Shown here: positions 36,510 to 44,983 of the stretch, one piece after another
Layout: every line of letters begins with the position of its first letter
Numbering within the stretch: position 1 is the stretch's first letter
Source: Bacteroidia bacterium
GTDB taxonomy: Bacteria > Bacteroidota > Bacteroidia > J057 > JADKCL01
Direction: 5' to 3'
NCBI GenBank assembly: GCA_020635905.1
Contig: JACJYV010000004.1
Location: 766,016-830,015 of the forward strand
Length of the DNA stretch: 64,000 nt
Position numbers and translations under genes: made by a program
Notes under the pieces: generated by a model
What the model was told of the DNA's origin: nothing
The model's input: the letters and a program-made list of their open reading frames with translations, nothing else
Databases searched by the model: none

Positions 36510-37363
36510 TTCAGCTTGAAGAGAATGGTCACGCGGCTGGTCTGGTCTCCCATGGATTGCTCAACTTCGTTGAACTTCCACTTGCGGATGGCGTCCATGC
36601 CCGCCTTTTTCAGGCCCGGGTTATTGGTCACAGGAGGTTTCACGTATTTCACCGTTCCATCTGGGGAAATTACGAATTCGAAGGTCAGTTTGGCCTCTTG
36701 CTGCACGTTATAAATTGGTTCCCCGAGAAGAACGGGAATTCTTCCGTTTAAGGTACCAGGACCTTCACCCCATGAATACAATCCATTGGGATCGAGTACC
36801 TGGGTGTCAGGGCGGCCTTTATTGCCTGGCGTATTGGACTTGCCATCGTTGGCGCCCGTATTGGCATTGGGATTATTTTTATCTGAATCCGTCTGAGAGT
36901 CGCTTTTGGTGTCTTTGGGTTCAGTTTTGGTTTCCGTAACGGGCTTTACCGCCTCTTTAGGGGTTACTTTGGTCTCCTGTTTTACTTCGTTTTGTTTGGG
37001 CGTGGTTACCTCTTCCTCGGCCGTGGAGGAAATCACATCGTTGGGTGGCGTCACCACAGGAGGTGAGGACGATTCCTGTACGGGTTGGGGATTGGATTGG
37101 GAAGGAGCTGATTCTGAGGGATTGGGAACGGTTTTCTCCAGATTATTCACATTCTGGGAACCTTCGTTCCAGTCGCCAAAATCTATGGAGCCAGCCGCGA
37201 TATACTGCTTTTCGCCCGGAGGGGGAATCATGCCCCGCATGGCAATCCAAAAGGACATGAGCAGCAAAAGCAGCAAAGTGACACCTGCAGTGATGCCGCC
37301 CGCTTTGATCAGGTCTTTTTTTTCCTGTTCCTGTATTCTGATTTCAAGACTGGCCTTATCCAT
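36506..37363 (-). CDS. tonB: TonB family energy transducer
   Basis: A 285-residue protein. It has a cytoplasmic N-terminus, one membrane helix at about 21-43 (AGVTLLLLLLMSFWIAM), a long Pro/Glu/Lys/Asn-rich periplasmic linker (about 75-195) and a C-terminal TonB domain (about 200-285) with the FEFVISPDGTVKYVKPP strand and a final ILFKLN strand. TonB passes the proton-motive energy captured by ExbB/ExbD to outer-membrane receptors such as the one at 62924. It lies 81 bases downstream of exbD on the same strand and completes an exbB-exbD-tonB set. Confidence 0.9.
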   Translation of the reverse strand: MDKASLEIRIQEQEKKDLIKAGGITAGVTLLLLLLMSFWIAMRGMIPPPGEKQYIAAGSIDFGDWNEGSQNVNNLEKTVPNPSESAPSQSNPQPVQESSSPPVVTPPNDVISSTAEEEVTTPKQNEVKQETKVTPKEAVKPVTETKTEPKDTKSDSQTDSDKNNPNANTGANDGKSNTPGNKGRPDTQVLDPNGLYSWGEGPGTLNGRIPVLLGEPIYNVQQEAKLTFEFVISPDGTVKYVKPPVTNNPGLKKAGMDAIRKWKFNEVEQSMGDQTSRVTILFKLN

Positions 37364-37444
37364 GATGTTGATTTTCGAATGTTATTTTCCTGAAGGTGCT
37401 TCCTTTTTCAGGATTCCACAAAAACCGAAAATAATTATCTTAAT

Positions 37445-37870
37445 TTATTCTTTTTCCGTGGCAATCACCACTTTACCGCCATATTTTGCGATCTGCGAGA
37501 TCACAAACCCGGCTTTTTCCATGGTCACTTCCTTGTCAACGCGCAGGGTGACCACATTATTTTCTTCATCTTCGTCGGTCAGCACCTTTTCAATCTCACT
37601 GGCGATTTCGGCCTTTTTCAAATCCTCCTCTGCCCCTATGCCGGCCTCCCTTTCATTCCAGAAGTACCTGCCGTCCTCAGAAATCGTAACGGCATTCTTT
37701 CCGTCTGATGATTTTTCAGATTCGCTGTTGGGCAGGGTAATGCTCACGCCCGCCTGGGTTACGAAGGACGAGGTAAGCATGAAGAAGATCAGCAGCAGGA
37801 AAACGAGGTCCGCCATGGACGAACTACTGAATTCCGCGCTCGGTTTGAGTCTGGATTTGAGTCTGCTCAT
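37445..37870 (-). CDS. exbD: Biopolymer transport protein ExbD/TolR
   Basis: A 141-residue inner-membrane protein with one transmembrane helix (about 18-40, MADLVFLLLIFFMLTSSF) that contains the conserved proton-path Asp, followed by a periplasmic domain of about 100 residues. Its start overlaps the end of exbB by 4 bases, showing translational coupling. ExbD forms the proton channel with ExbB and drives TonB. The family also includes TolR, but the neighbouring tonB favours the ExbD role. Confidence 0.9.
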   Translation of the reverse strand: MSRLKSRLKPSAEFSSSSMADLVFLLLIFFMLTSSFVTQAGVSITLPNSESEKSSDGKNAVTISEDGRYFWNEREAGIGAEEDLKKAEIASEIEKVLTDEDEENNVVTLRVDKEVTMEKAGFVISQIAKYGGKVVIATEKE

Positions 37871-38553
37871 TTTGCTGGTTCCTGGAGTAAGTCGATAAAA
37901 TCAGTGGAGGTGGATTCCATTTTGAAAACAATGCTGCTCACCATACTCACCAGGGTGTTATAGCCCAGATAGGCGATGATCCCTACCAGCAGTCCGCCTG
38001 CGGTGGTAACCATGGCAGTGTAAATGGCGCCCGCAAGTTCAGAGGGATTGACATTCCCCTGCAGGTGAGCGATGCGCTGAAAGCCCGTGATCATCCCGCT
38101 TACCGTACCAAAGAAGCCCAGCATGGGAGCCGCACCCGCAATGGTAGCCAGAATGGTCAGGCGTTTTTCCAGGCGGTACACTTCCAGGGCGCCCACATTC
38201 TCAATGGCCGCCGCAATGTCACGCAAGGGCGTTCCCAAACGGTTGATCCCTTTCAGAATCATACGGGAAAAGGGCGTGTTTTCGGTCATGCAAAAGGTTT
38301 TGGCCTGTTCGAGGTTGCCCGCCAGCACGTAAGAACGCACCGTGGCCATGAAGGAAGCAGGGTCCTGGTTGGCTTTCTGGATTTGCATGTAGCGCTCCAC
38401 AAAGATGAACACAGCCAGGATAAATAATAAACCAATGGGGATCATAGTCCAGCCACCCTGCATGAGGAGGCCAAACATAGAAGTTTTTACTTCCTCAGGA
38501 GCTTGCTCAGTGGCCGCCGCGAGAGTGTCAGTAGTCGATTGTAAGAATAGCAT
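37867..38553 (-). CDS. exbB: MotA/TolQ/ExbB proton channel protein
   Basis: A 228-residue inner-membrane protein with three helices: one near residues 33-52 (GGWTMIPIGLLFILAVFIF) and two in the conserved C-terminal channel domain (about 130-215, with TILATIAGAAPMLGFFGTVS and AMVTTAGGLLVGIIAYLGYN). The N-terminus has an extra acidic, Thr/Ala-rich stretch common in Bacteroidota. It is the first gene of the exbB-exbD-tonB set and supplies the stator and proton channel for energised uptake across the outer membrane. Confidence 0.9.
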   Translation of the reverse strand: MLFLQSTTDTLAAATEQAPEEVKTSMFGLLMQGGWTMIPIGLLFILAVFIFVERYMQIQKANQDPASFMATVRSYVLAGNLEQAKTFCMTENTPFSRMILKGINRLGTPLRDIAAAIENVGALEVYRLEKRLTILATIAGAAPMLGFFGTVSGMITGFQRIAHLQGNVNPSELAGAIYTAMVTTAGGLLVGIIAYLGYNTLVSMVSSIVFKMESTSTDFIDLLQEPAK

Positions 38554-38693
38554 AAGCAGGATTCATTTCCTATCAAACGGGCTGGTTTGCCCGCATATTA
38601 CCAGATGTAAAACTAAGGCCCTTTTTGTTGAAAAATGACCGGGCTATACACAGAATTCCTGCCAGGTGTGCTGAATTTGGTACAATTTGGGGC

Positions 38694-38727
38694 AAAAAAA
38701 ATCCCCCTGAAAGGTTACAGGGGGATT
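38694..38727 (-). terminator. Rho-independent terminator of the clpP-clpX transcript
   Basis: A 10-bp stem, AATCCCCCTG with CAGGGGGATT, around an 8-base loop, followed on the minus strand by eight T. It lies about 25 bases after the clpX stop codon. Confidence 0.85.
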
Positions 38728-38749
38728 GGATTTTTTGCAATTCTGTTGA

Positions 38750-39979
38750 TCAGCTGGCGATCTTGAGGCTGAGGCTGTCGCCTTTGCCAAATTTCTCGCG
38801 GGCATAATCGACCGTGATGGAAAACTTCGTTTCACTGTTGTCGGGCAGGTCGTACATGGCGTCGAGCATGATCACTTCCAGGATGGAACGCAGTCCACGG
38901 GCGCCCAAAGCCAGCTCTTCGGCCTTGTCCACGATGAAATTGAGGGCTCCCTGGGTAAATTCCAGTTCCTTGCCTTCCAGTTCAAACAGCTTTTTGTACT
39001 GCTTGGTCAGGGCATTTTTGGGCTCGGTGAGGATGGATTTCAGGGCCACTTTGTCCAGGGGTTCCATGAAGGTCACCACGGGCAGACGGCCAATGATTTC
39101 CGGGATCAGACCGAAATTGCGCAGGTCGGCAGGAGAAATGTATTTGAAAATGGAATCCAGATTCATCTCCACTTTTTCTGCGGATTTAAAGCCTACAGTT
39201 TTCACCGCGAGACGATTGGCAATGATTTTTTCCAGTCCGTCGAAGGCGCCGCCACAGATAAAGAGGATATTGGAGGTATCGATCTGGATCATGCTCTGCT
39301 CGGGGTGCTTGCGCCCCCCTTTGGGCGGCACGTTGGAAACGGTGCCTTCCAGCATTTTCAGCAGGGCCTGCTGCACCCCCTCCCCGCTCACGTCGCGGGT
39401 AATGGAGGCATTATCCCCCTTGCGGGCAATTTTATCCAATTCGTCAATGTACACAATACCCTGCTGAGCCGCTTCCACATTATAATCAGCCGCCTGCAGC
39501 AGGCGCACCAGCACGTTTTCCACGTCCTCACCCACATAACCCGCCTCGGTCAGCACCGTGGCGTCAGCAATGCAGAATGGCACGTTGAGAATCTTGGCGA
39601 TGGTGCGGGCCATCAGGGTTTTACCTGTGCCCGTGGAGCCAGCCAGCAGGATATTGCTTTTCTCAATTTCCACATCATTATCCTTGTCTGCCAGTGAATT
39701 GATGCGCTTGTAATGGTTGTACACAGCCACAGAAATCACTTTCTTGGCGTTGTCCTGACCAATCACATACTGATCCAGAAAATCCTTGATTTCCCGGGGC
39801 TTCAGCATATTGAGCTTTTGTCCCTGAGGCGTTTTCTGGTAATCGTCCTTGATGATCTGGTGGGCCTGCTCAACGCAGGAATCGCAAATATGCGCTCCAC
39901 CGTATCCGGCCAGCAATACGCCAACCTCTCTTTTGGCACGACCACAAAATGAACAATGGATTTTCTTCTGGTTTGACAT
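38750..39979 (-). CDS. clpX: ATP-dependent Clp protease ATP-binding subunit ClpX
   Basis: A 409-residue AAA+ unfoldase that feeds substrates into ClpP. The N-terminal zinc-binding domain has CSFC at residues 9-12 and CDSC at 32-35. The Walker A motif GSTGTGKT is at 114-121, Walker B GIVYIDELDK at about 174-183, and the sensor and C-terminal small domain include LALGARGLRSILE. The length and motif order are normal. It starts 13 bases after the clpP stop and is followed by a strong terminator. The order tig, clpP, clpX on one strand is the classical bacterial arrangement. Confidence 0.97.
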   Translation of the reverse strand: MSNQKKIHCSFCGRAKREVGVLLAGYGGAHICDSCVEQAHQIIKDDYQKTPQGQKLNMLKPREIKDFLDQYVIGQDNAKKVISVAVYNHYKRINSLADKDNDVEIEKSNILLAGSTGTGKTLMARTIAKILNVPFCIADATVLTEAGYVGEDVENVLVRLLQAADYNVEAAQQGIVYIDELDKIARKGDNASITRDVSGEGVQQALLKMLEGTVSNVPPKGGRKHPEQSMIQIDTSNILFICGGAFDGLEKIIANRLAVKTVGFKSAEKVEMNLDSIFKYISPADLRNFGLIPEIIGRLPVVTFMEPLDKVALKSILTEPKNALTKQYKKLFELEGKELEFTQGALNFIVDKAEELALGARGLRSILEVIMLDAMYDLPDNSETKFSITVDYAREKFGKGDSLSLKIAS

Positions 39980-39992
39980 GGATAGAGAAAAA

Positions 39993-40688
39993 TTAAGGTT
40001 TTTGTTCCAGTACTTCGTCGATCAGGCCATATTCTTTGGCTTCAAAGGAGGTCATCCAGTAGTCGCGGTCGCTGTCGGCCCAAACTTTGTCGTAATCCTG
40101 ACCTGAATGCTTGGAAATGATGTCGTACAATTCCTTTTTCAGCATCTGGATTTGTTTGGCCACGATCTCGATATCAGAAGCCTGTCCCTGGGCGCCGCCC
40201 AGTGGCTGGTGAATCATGACCCGGCTGTGAGGCAGGCCCGTGCGCTTGCCGTTGGTACCTGCGCAAAGCAGAATTGCACCCATGGAAGCCGCCATACCCG
40301 TGCAGATGGTGGCCACATCAGGACGTACATACTGCATACAGTCGTAGATTCCCAGTCCTGCATACACTGAGCCGCCGGGAGAATTGAGGTAGATATAGAT
40401 GTCTTTTTTGGCGTCAACTGACTCCAGGAAAAGCAACTGGGCCACCACGATGTTGGCCACCTGATCGTTGATACCAGTGCCCAGGAAAATAATACGGTCC
40501 ATCATCAGACGGGAAAATACGTCCATCACGGCAATGTTCATGGTACGTTCTTCGATGATGTTGGGGGTAAGCCCATATACGCCCGGAACTCCGCCAGCAT
40601 TGAAGTGGCTGGTGTAGTCATACAGGGTTTGAGAATTGATCCCCATATGCCTGGTTGCGTATTTATTAAATTCGTTATGATCCATCAT
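39993..40688 (-). CDS. clpP: ATP-dependent Clp protease proteolytic subunit ClpP
   Basis: A 231-residue serine peptidase that forms the 14-subunit proteolytic barrel. The catalytic triad is visible: Ser at about residue 135 in GMAASMGAIL, His at about 160 in SRVMIHQPLGG, and Asp at about 209 in DSDRDYWM. The substrate-strand motif YLNSPGGSVYAG is at 100-111. It is somewhat longer than the usual 190-210 residues because of a longer N-terminal segment (HMGINSQTLYDYTSHF), as in other Bacteroidota. A possible promoter lies upstream (TTG, 17 bases, TATGTTAT), and the upstream tig gene has its own terminator. Confidence 0.97.
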   Translation of the reverse strand: MMDHNEFNKYATRHMGINSQTLYDYTSHFNAGGVPGVYGLTPNIIEERTMNIAVMDVFSRLMMDRIIFLGTGINDQVANIVVAQLLFLESVDAKKDIYIYLNSPGGSVYAGLGIYDCMQYVRPDVATICTGMAASMGAILLCAGTNGKRTGLPHSRVMIHQPLGGAQGQASDIEIVAKQIQMLKKELYDIISKHSGQDYDKVWADSDRDYWMTSFEAKEYGLIDEVLEQKP

Positions 40689-40855
40689 AAAGGTAAATTT
40701 TTTAGTTGAGTACCGTTGGGTTCAAAATAACATAGATAAAAACTTATTCGCAAGCCACCCCTGGGGCAACTGGCCGAATGTTGATAACTGACAAACCGGG
40801 GTTTTGGTTCCGCAAAAAAACTGCCTCCGGCCGGATTGACAGTTCGTTGGGAGAC

Positions 40856-40886
40856 AAAAAATCCCGGTCAGGTTTAATGACCGGGA
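40856..40886 (-). terminator. Rho-independent terminator of tig
   Basis: A 9-bp stem, TCCCGGTCA with TGACCGGGA, around a 7-base loop, followed on the minus strand by six T. It lies about 33 bases after the tig stop codon, so clpP is transcribed separately at least in part. Confidence 0.85.
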
Positions 40887-40918
40887 AAGTCTGTCAGATA
40901 TTGTATTCCTCCCCGGGA

Positions 40919-42331
40919 TTATTTTCCCAGTTTGATGTATTCTGTTGCGGTAATTTCCTGCTCGGCCGGGCTGACTTTGGTCAACACAAAATCGAAGATT
41001 TTTTTGTCGGCCAGATCGCGGAACACCTGCTCGCTCATCTTTTCGTCTTTCAGGTAGTAATCCACGATGTTGTTCAGGCGGTCACCTTCAATTTCAGCCC
41101 CAAACTGCTGAGAAACCAGAGAAATTACCTGATTGCGCATGTCCTCGTCGGTCACTTCCAGCTCGGGGTTTTCAGTGCGCATCTGCTTGGTGAGCAGGGT
41201 CCAGGCCAGACCTTTTTCGAATTTGGCCCATTCTTCTTCGATATTGTCTTTGGTAACCTTCTCCTCGCTGTTGATCAGCCACTTTTTCAGGAATTCAACG
41301 GGCAGATTAACAGGAGTCACCTCCATGATGGCGTCGGCAATCTGGTTTTTCACCAGGCGGTCTGCGTCTTCATCGAAGTATTTTTCCATTTCAGCACGGA
41401 GTTTTTCGCGGAAAGCATCCACATCCTCAATTACCTCTGAAGGGAAAATTCTGGCGAAGAAGTCAGCATTCAGTTCTTCGGGAATGATGCGATTGACTTT
41501 CTTCACTTCAAAATTGAAAGTCAGACCTTTCAGCACGCTCAATTCCTCGTCGCTCACCATTTCGGGCGTGCTTTCGGGATTGTAATTGTGCTGGGTTTTG
41601 GCAAATCTCCAGTAAGATTTCTGGTCTGCATCTTCGGCAATGATCTCGTCCAGTTTGATACCTTCGATCACATCATCAGCTTTTTTGCCGGCCAGCATAT
41701 CTTTGAAAGGAGAATCTGCAGGCAGATTTTCTGGCTTGAGGGGCAGCATGACCATGGGGCTGGATCCAAAACGGAAACCATCAGGCACTTTGTCCTCCTG
41801 ACCGGGCTGGGCAAATAATTTGCCGTACAGGGTGTCGCCGCTCATGGATTCTTCAGGGTTTTCCATTTTCCCGTAGCGCTCAGCCAGATTTCTTACTTCT
41901 TTATCGAGCTGGGCATCATCCATTACCACTTTGTAGCGGGCAGGAGATACTTTCACGTCGTAGCTGAGTTTGATTTCAGGGGCAAATCCCACTTCGTAAT
42001 CAAATACGATTTCCTGGTCGGCATCCACATCCAGCGCCATATCCAGAGCAGATTTGGGCAGGGGATTTCCAATCAGGTTCAGCTTTTCGTCCACGATGTA
42101 GGCGTTCAGACGCTCGATAAGGATTTTGTTGAGTTCATCGAGCATCAAACCAGGTCCAACCATCTTTTTAATCAGGCTGATTGGCACTTTTCCTTTGCGA
42201 AAGCCTTTCAGATTTGCTTTTTTAGCATAATCTTTCAATTTCTCAACCAGATTGGCTTTGTAATCTTCCGGAGTTACGGTCACGGTGATCAGGCCATTGA
42301 GATCGTCAGTTTTATCAAGTTTAATGTCCAA
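40919..42331 (-). CDS. tig: Trigger factor (ribosome-associated chaperone)
   Basis: A 470-residue protein if started at the TTG at 42331, which gives the usual Bacteroidota opening (M)DIKLDKTDDLNGLITV; an ATG 33 bases upstream would add a hydrophobic leader not expected for a cytosolic chaperone. The ribosome-binding signature is present near residue 38 as KGFRKGKVPISLIKKMVG. A shortened middle domain (about 140-250, EESMSGDTLYGKLFA onward) and a long helical C-terminal domain follow. Trigger factor shields nascent chains at the exit tunnel. The tRNA-Leu gene lies 57 bases upstream on the same strand and may share its promoter. Confidence 0.93.
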   Translation of the reverse strand: MDIKLDKTDDLNGLITVTVTPEDYKANLVEKLKDYAKKANLKGFRKGKVPISLIKKMVGPGLMLDELNKILIERLNAYIVDEKLNLIGNPLPKSALDMALDVDADQEIVFDYEVGFAPEIKLSYDVKVSPARYKVVMDDAQLDKEVRNLAERYGKMENPEESMSGDTLYGKLFAQPGQEDKVPDGFRFGSSPMVMLPLKPENLPADSPFKDMLAGKKADDVIEGIKLDEIIAEDADQKSYWRFAKTQHNYNPESTPEMVSDEELSVLKGLTFNFEVKKVNRIIPEELNADFFARIFPSEVIEDVDAFREKLRAEMEKYFDEDADRLVKNQIADAIMEVTPVNLPVEFLKKWLINSEEKVTKDNIEEEWAKFEKGLAWTLLTKQMRTENPELEVTDEDMRNQVISLVSQQFGAEIEGDRLNNIVDYYLKDEKMSEQVFRDLADKKIFDFVLTKVSPAEQEITATEYIKLGK

Positions 42332-42388
42332 AATGATCAGATTTAAAGTAAAAAATAATGGCATCCTCAGATGCCCTTAGCTTTGTTG

Positions 42389-42470
42389 TGCGGGTGAAGG
42401 GACTCGAACCCCCAAGCCATACGGCACAAGATCCTAAATCTAGCGCGTCTACCAGTTTCGCCACACCCGC
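42389..42470 (-). tRNA. tRNA-Leu (anticodon UAG)
   Basis: An 82-nucleotide gene. The acceptor stem GCGGGTG pairs with CACCCGC, followed by discriminator A. The D region GTGGCGAAACTGGTAGACGC is typical of leucine tRNA, the anticodon loop TTTAGGA gives UAG, there is a long variable arm as in class II tRNAs, and the T arm contains GGTTCGAGTCC. The CCA end is not encoded (the gene is followed by CAA). Confidence 0.95.
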
Positions 42471-42500
42471 AAAAAGGGGAAAATCCCCGGAAAAACGGCG

Positions 42501-42532
42501 TAAAAGTAGAAAGATTTTATTTAGTAATCAAA
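42501..42532 (-). promoter_or_regulatory. Candidate promoter of tRNA-Leu / tig
   Basis: On the minus strand the sequence reads TTTG, 20 bases, TACTTTTA. This is one mismatch from the Bacteroidota sigma factor consensus TTTG-N17-23-TAnnTTTG. The expected start of transcription, near 42494, is about 24 bases before the tRNA. Confidence 0.45.
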
Positions 42533-42568
42533 AACAAAATCCTTAATTTAACTGAGTGTATTTCAGGC

Positions 42569-44812
42569 ATGGATACAACTACTGAATTTTTAGAAAAAGA
42601 GCGAAAGGATATTCTGAATGCGTACCGCAGTCTGATGCGGGTTTGCTATCCCATTTCCAATAAATCAGACCGCAAAGAGATCAGAAAGGCCTTTGAATAT
42701 TCACTGGAAGCCCACAAGGGAGCCCGGCGCAAATCAGGTGAGCCCTATATATTCCACCCCATTTCTGTGGCAAAAATTGTGGTCCGCGAGGTCGGGTTGG
42801 ACCCCACCTCCGTGGTGTGTGCCCTCCTGCACGACGTGGTGGAGGATACTTTTGCCGAACTCGAAGATATAAGGCGGGAATTTGGCCGCGAAGTGGAGGT
42901 CATCATCGACGGTCTGACCAAAATTTCAGGAGTTTTTGACCACAAAAGCTCGGCCCAGGCGGAAAACTTCCGCAAAATGCTGCTCACCCTCTCCGACGAT
43001 ATCCGGGTGATCCTGATCAAGCTGGCCGACCGCCTGCACAACATGCGGACGCTCCAGCACATGAAGAAGGAAAGCCAGCTCAAAATCGCTTCTGAGACGC
43101 TTTATTTATACGCACCCCTCGCCAACCGCCTGGGTCTGCACGAAATCAAGATCGAACTGGAGGATCTTTCCCTCAAATACACGGAACCCAGCATCTACAT
43201 GGCGCTGAATTCCAAACTCAAGAAAAATAAGCGCGAAAGCAGGTATTATATCCAGAGTTTTATCCGCACGATCCGTGAAAAACTCAATGCCACGGGGCTG
43301 GATTTCAAGATCAAAGACCGTTTTAAGACGGTTTATTCCATCTACGCCAAGATGCAGCGGCAGAATATCCCTTTTGAGGAAGTGTATGACCTGTTTGCCA
43401 TTCGCATCATCCTCAACAGTTCCACCCCTACAGAAAAGGCAGATTGCTGGCGGGTTTATTCGCTGCTGACCGAACTTTACACCCCCAATCCTGAACGCCT
43501 GCGCGACTGGATCACCATTCCCAAATCCAATGGCTATGAATCTCTGCACGTGACCGTGATGGGGCCCCGCGGTCGCTGGATTGAGGTGCAGATCCGTTCG
43601 GAAAGAATGGATTTTGTGGCGGAAAAAGGTCTGGCTGCCCATTGGCGCTACAAGGAAAACGATTCCACCTTTGACAACACCTTTAATAAGTGGCTGGGAC
43701 ATGTGCGGGAATTGCTCGAAAACCCCAACATGAACGCAGTGGACGTGGTGCGCGAATTCAAAACCAACCTCGTGACCGAGGAGGTTTTTGTCTTTACACC
43801 CAAGGGCGACCTGATCAAGCTGCCCGCAGATTCCACGGTGATCGATTTTGCCTACGAAATCCACTCACGCATCGGGGATACCTGCATTGGAGCCAAGGTG
43901 AATAACTCTGTGGTGCCGCTCAGCTATACCCTGCACAATGGCGACCAGGTGGAGATCATTTCTTCCAAAAAGCAGATTCCCAAGGAGGACTGGCTCAATT
44001 ACGCCAAAACTTCCAAAGCCAAGCATAAAATCAAGGACGGGGTCAAGCGGGAGAAGCGGATCATTGCCGACAAGGGGAGGGAAATTTTCCAACGAAAAGC
44101 CCGCAAATTCAATGTGGACGAGCATTCTGAGGAGATGAAGGAATTGCTCGCCTATTTTAAAATTCCCAGTGAAGGAGAATTTTTCTACCTGATCGGAGCC
44201 CGCCGTCTGGATATGGAAAAGCTGCAGGCCTTCATTGACCTGAAGAAAGAAGGGAAACGCATTCCTTTGGAAGCAGAGGAAACGGGGCGCAAACGTCTCG
44301 AAACCAAGGCCGATTTCGAAGAATTGCTCCGCACCAAAACCGGCAAGGATTCGGACATGCTCATGATCGGGCAGGACATGGATTTTTCTGATTACCGTTT
44401 CGGGCATTGCTGTCAGCCCATCCCGGGTGACGACATTCTGGCCTTTTTCGATCCTGATCAGGGGGTGGTGATTCACCGCACCAACTGCGCCCAGGCCATT
44501 CAGGCCATGTCCAATTTTGGGAGCAATATCATCAAAAGCAAGTGGACGGAAATGCATGACATTTCCTTTCTGGCTGGCATTCGCATCATTGGAGAAGACC
44601 GCCAGGGCATGATGAATTCCCTGATCAAGATCATTTCCATCAGCATGAAGCTCAATATCCGCAGCATTACCATCGACTCTCAGGATGGGATGTTTGAGGG
44701 CACCTTTAAAGTATTTATCCGCGACACTTCCCAGCTGGATAAACTGCTCGAATTGCTGGGAAAAGTCTCAGGTGTATTCTCTGCAAGTCGGGTTGAGGTG
44801 GGATCGGGATAA
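42569..44812 (+). CDS. Bifunctional (p)ppGpp synthetase/hydrolase (RelA/SpoT)
   Basis: A 747-residue cytosolic alarmone enzyme. The HD hydrolase domain is intact (FHPISVAKIV with His63, LLHDVVEDT at 87-95), so (p)ppGpp breakdown is expected. The synthetase domain at about 240-370 has RFKTVYSIYAKMQRQ and YDLFAIRII. A TGS domain at about 405-470 (VFTPKGDLIKLPADSTVIDF), a helical/zinc-finger-like region (FGHCCQPIPGDD) and a C-terminal ACT domain (about 665-745) complete a long-form RSH protein. It controls the stringent response to amino-acid or carbon starvation. It is divergent from the tRNA-Leu/tig transcript. Confidence 0.95.
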   Translation: MDTTTEFLEKERKDILNAYRSLMRVCYPISNKSDRKEIRKAFEYSLEAHKGARRKSGEPYIFHPISVAKIVVREVGLDPTSVVCALLHDVVEDTFAELEDIRREFGREVEVIIDGLTKISGVFDHKSSAQAENFRKMLLTLSDDIRVILIKLADRLHNMRTLQHMKKESQLKIASETLYLYAPLANRLGLHEIKIELEDLSLKYTEPSIYMALNSKLKKNKRESRYYIQSFIRTIREKLNATGLDFKIKDRFKTVYSIYAKMQRQNIPFEEVYDLFAIRIILNSSTPTEKADCWRVYSLLTELYTPNPERLRDWITIPKSNGYESLHVTVMGPRGRWIEVQIRSERMDFVAEKGLAAHWRYKENDSTFDNTFNKWLGHVRELLENPNMNAVDVVREFKTNLVTEEVFVFTPKGDLIKLPADSTVIDFAYEIHSRIGDTCIGAKVNNSVVPLSYTLHNGDQVEIISSKKQIPKEDWLNYAKTSKAKHKIKDGVKREKRIIADKGREIFQRKARKFNVDEHSEEMKELLAYFKIPSEGEFFYLIGARRLDMEKLQAFIDLKKEGKRIPLEAEETGRKRLETKADFEELLRTKTGKDSDMLMIGQDMDFSDYRFGHCCQPIPGDDILAFFDPDQGVVIHRTNCAQAIQAMSNFGSNIIKSKWTEMHDISFLAGIRIIGEDRQGMMNSLIKIISISMKLNIRSITIDSQDGMFEGTFKVFIRDTSQLDKLLELLGKVSGVFSASRVEVGSG

Positions 44813-44817
44813 ACTCT

Positions 44818-44849
44818 TTTGATGCAGACATTGACATTCCTTAAATTTG
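44818..44849 (+). promoter_or_regulatory. Candidate promoter of the DEAD-box helicase gene
   Basis: TTTG at 44818-44821, a 20-base spacer, and TAAATTTG at 44842-44849. This is a full match to the Bacteroidota consensus TTTG-N17-23-TAnnTTTG. Transcription would begin near 44856 and leave an untranslated leader of about 128 bases before the TTG start codon. Confidence 0.55.
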
Positions 44850-44983
44850 TTGCGAATTATTTAACAAGGTGTTATCAGGAATTAAATTTACTTTTGGTAA
44901 AATTTCACTTTCCAATTTGCTCCTGGTTGATTTTCAGGGGATAAAAAGGCTGGAATAAGTACATTATATAAGGAGAATTACAT

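Noticed and set aside
42362..42364. ATG start for trigger factor at 42364
   Set aside because: It would add eleven hydrophobic residues absent from this cytosolic family and leave only 24 bases to the tRNA; the TTG at 42331 restores the family N-terminus.
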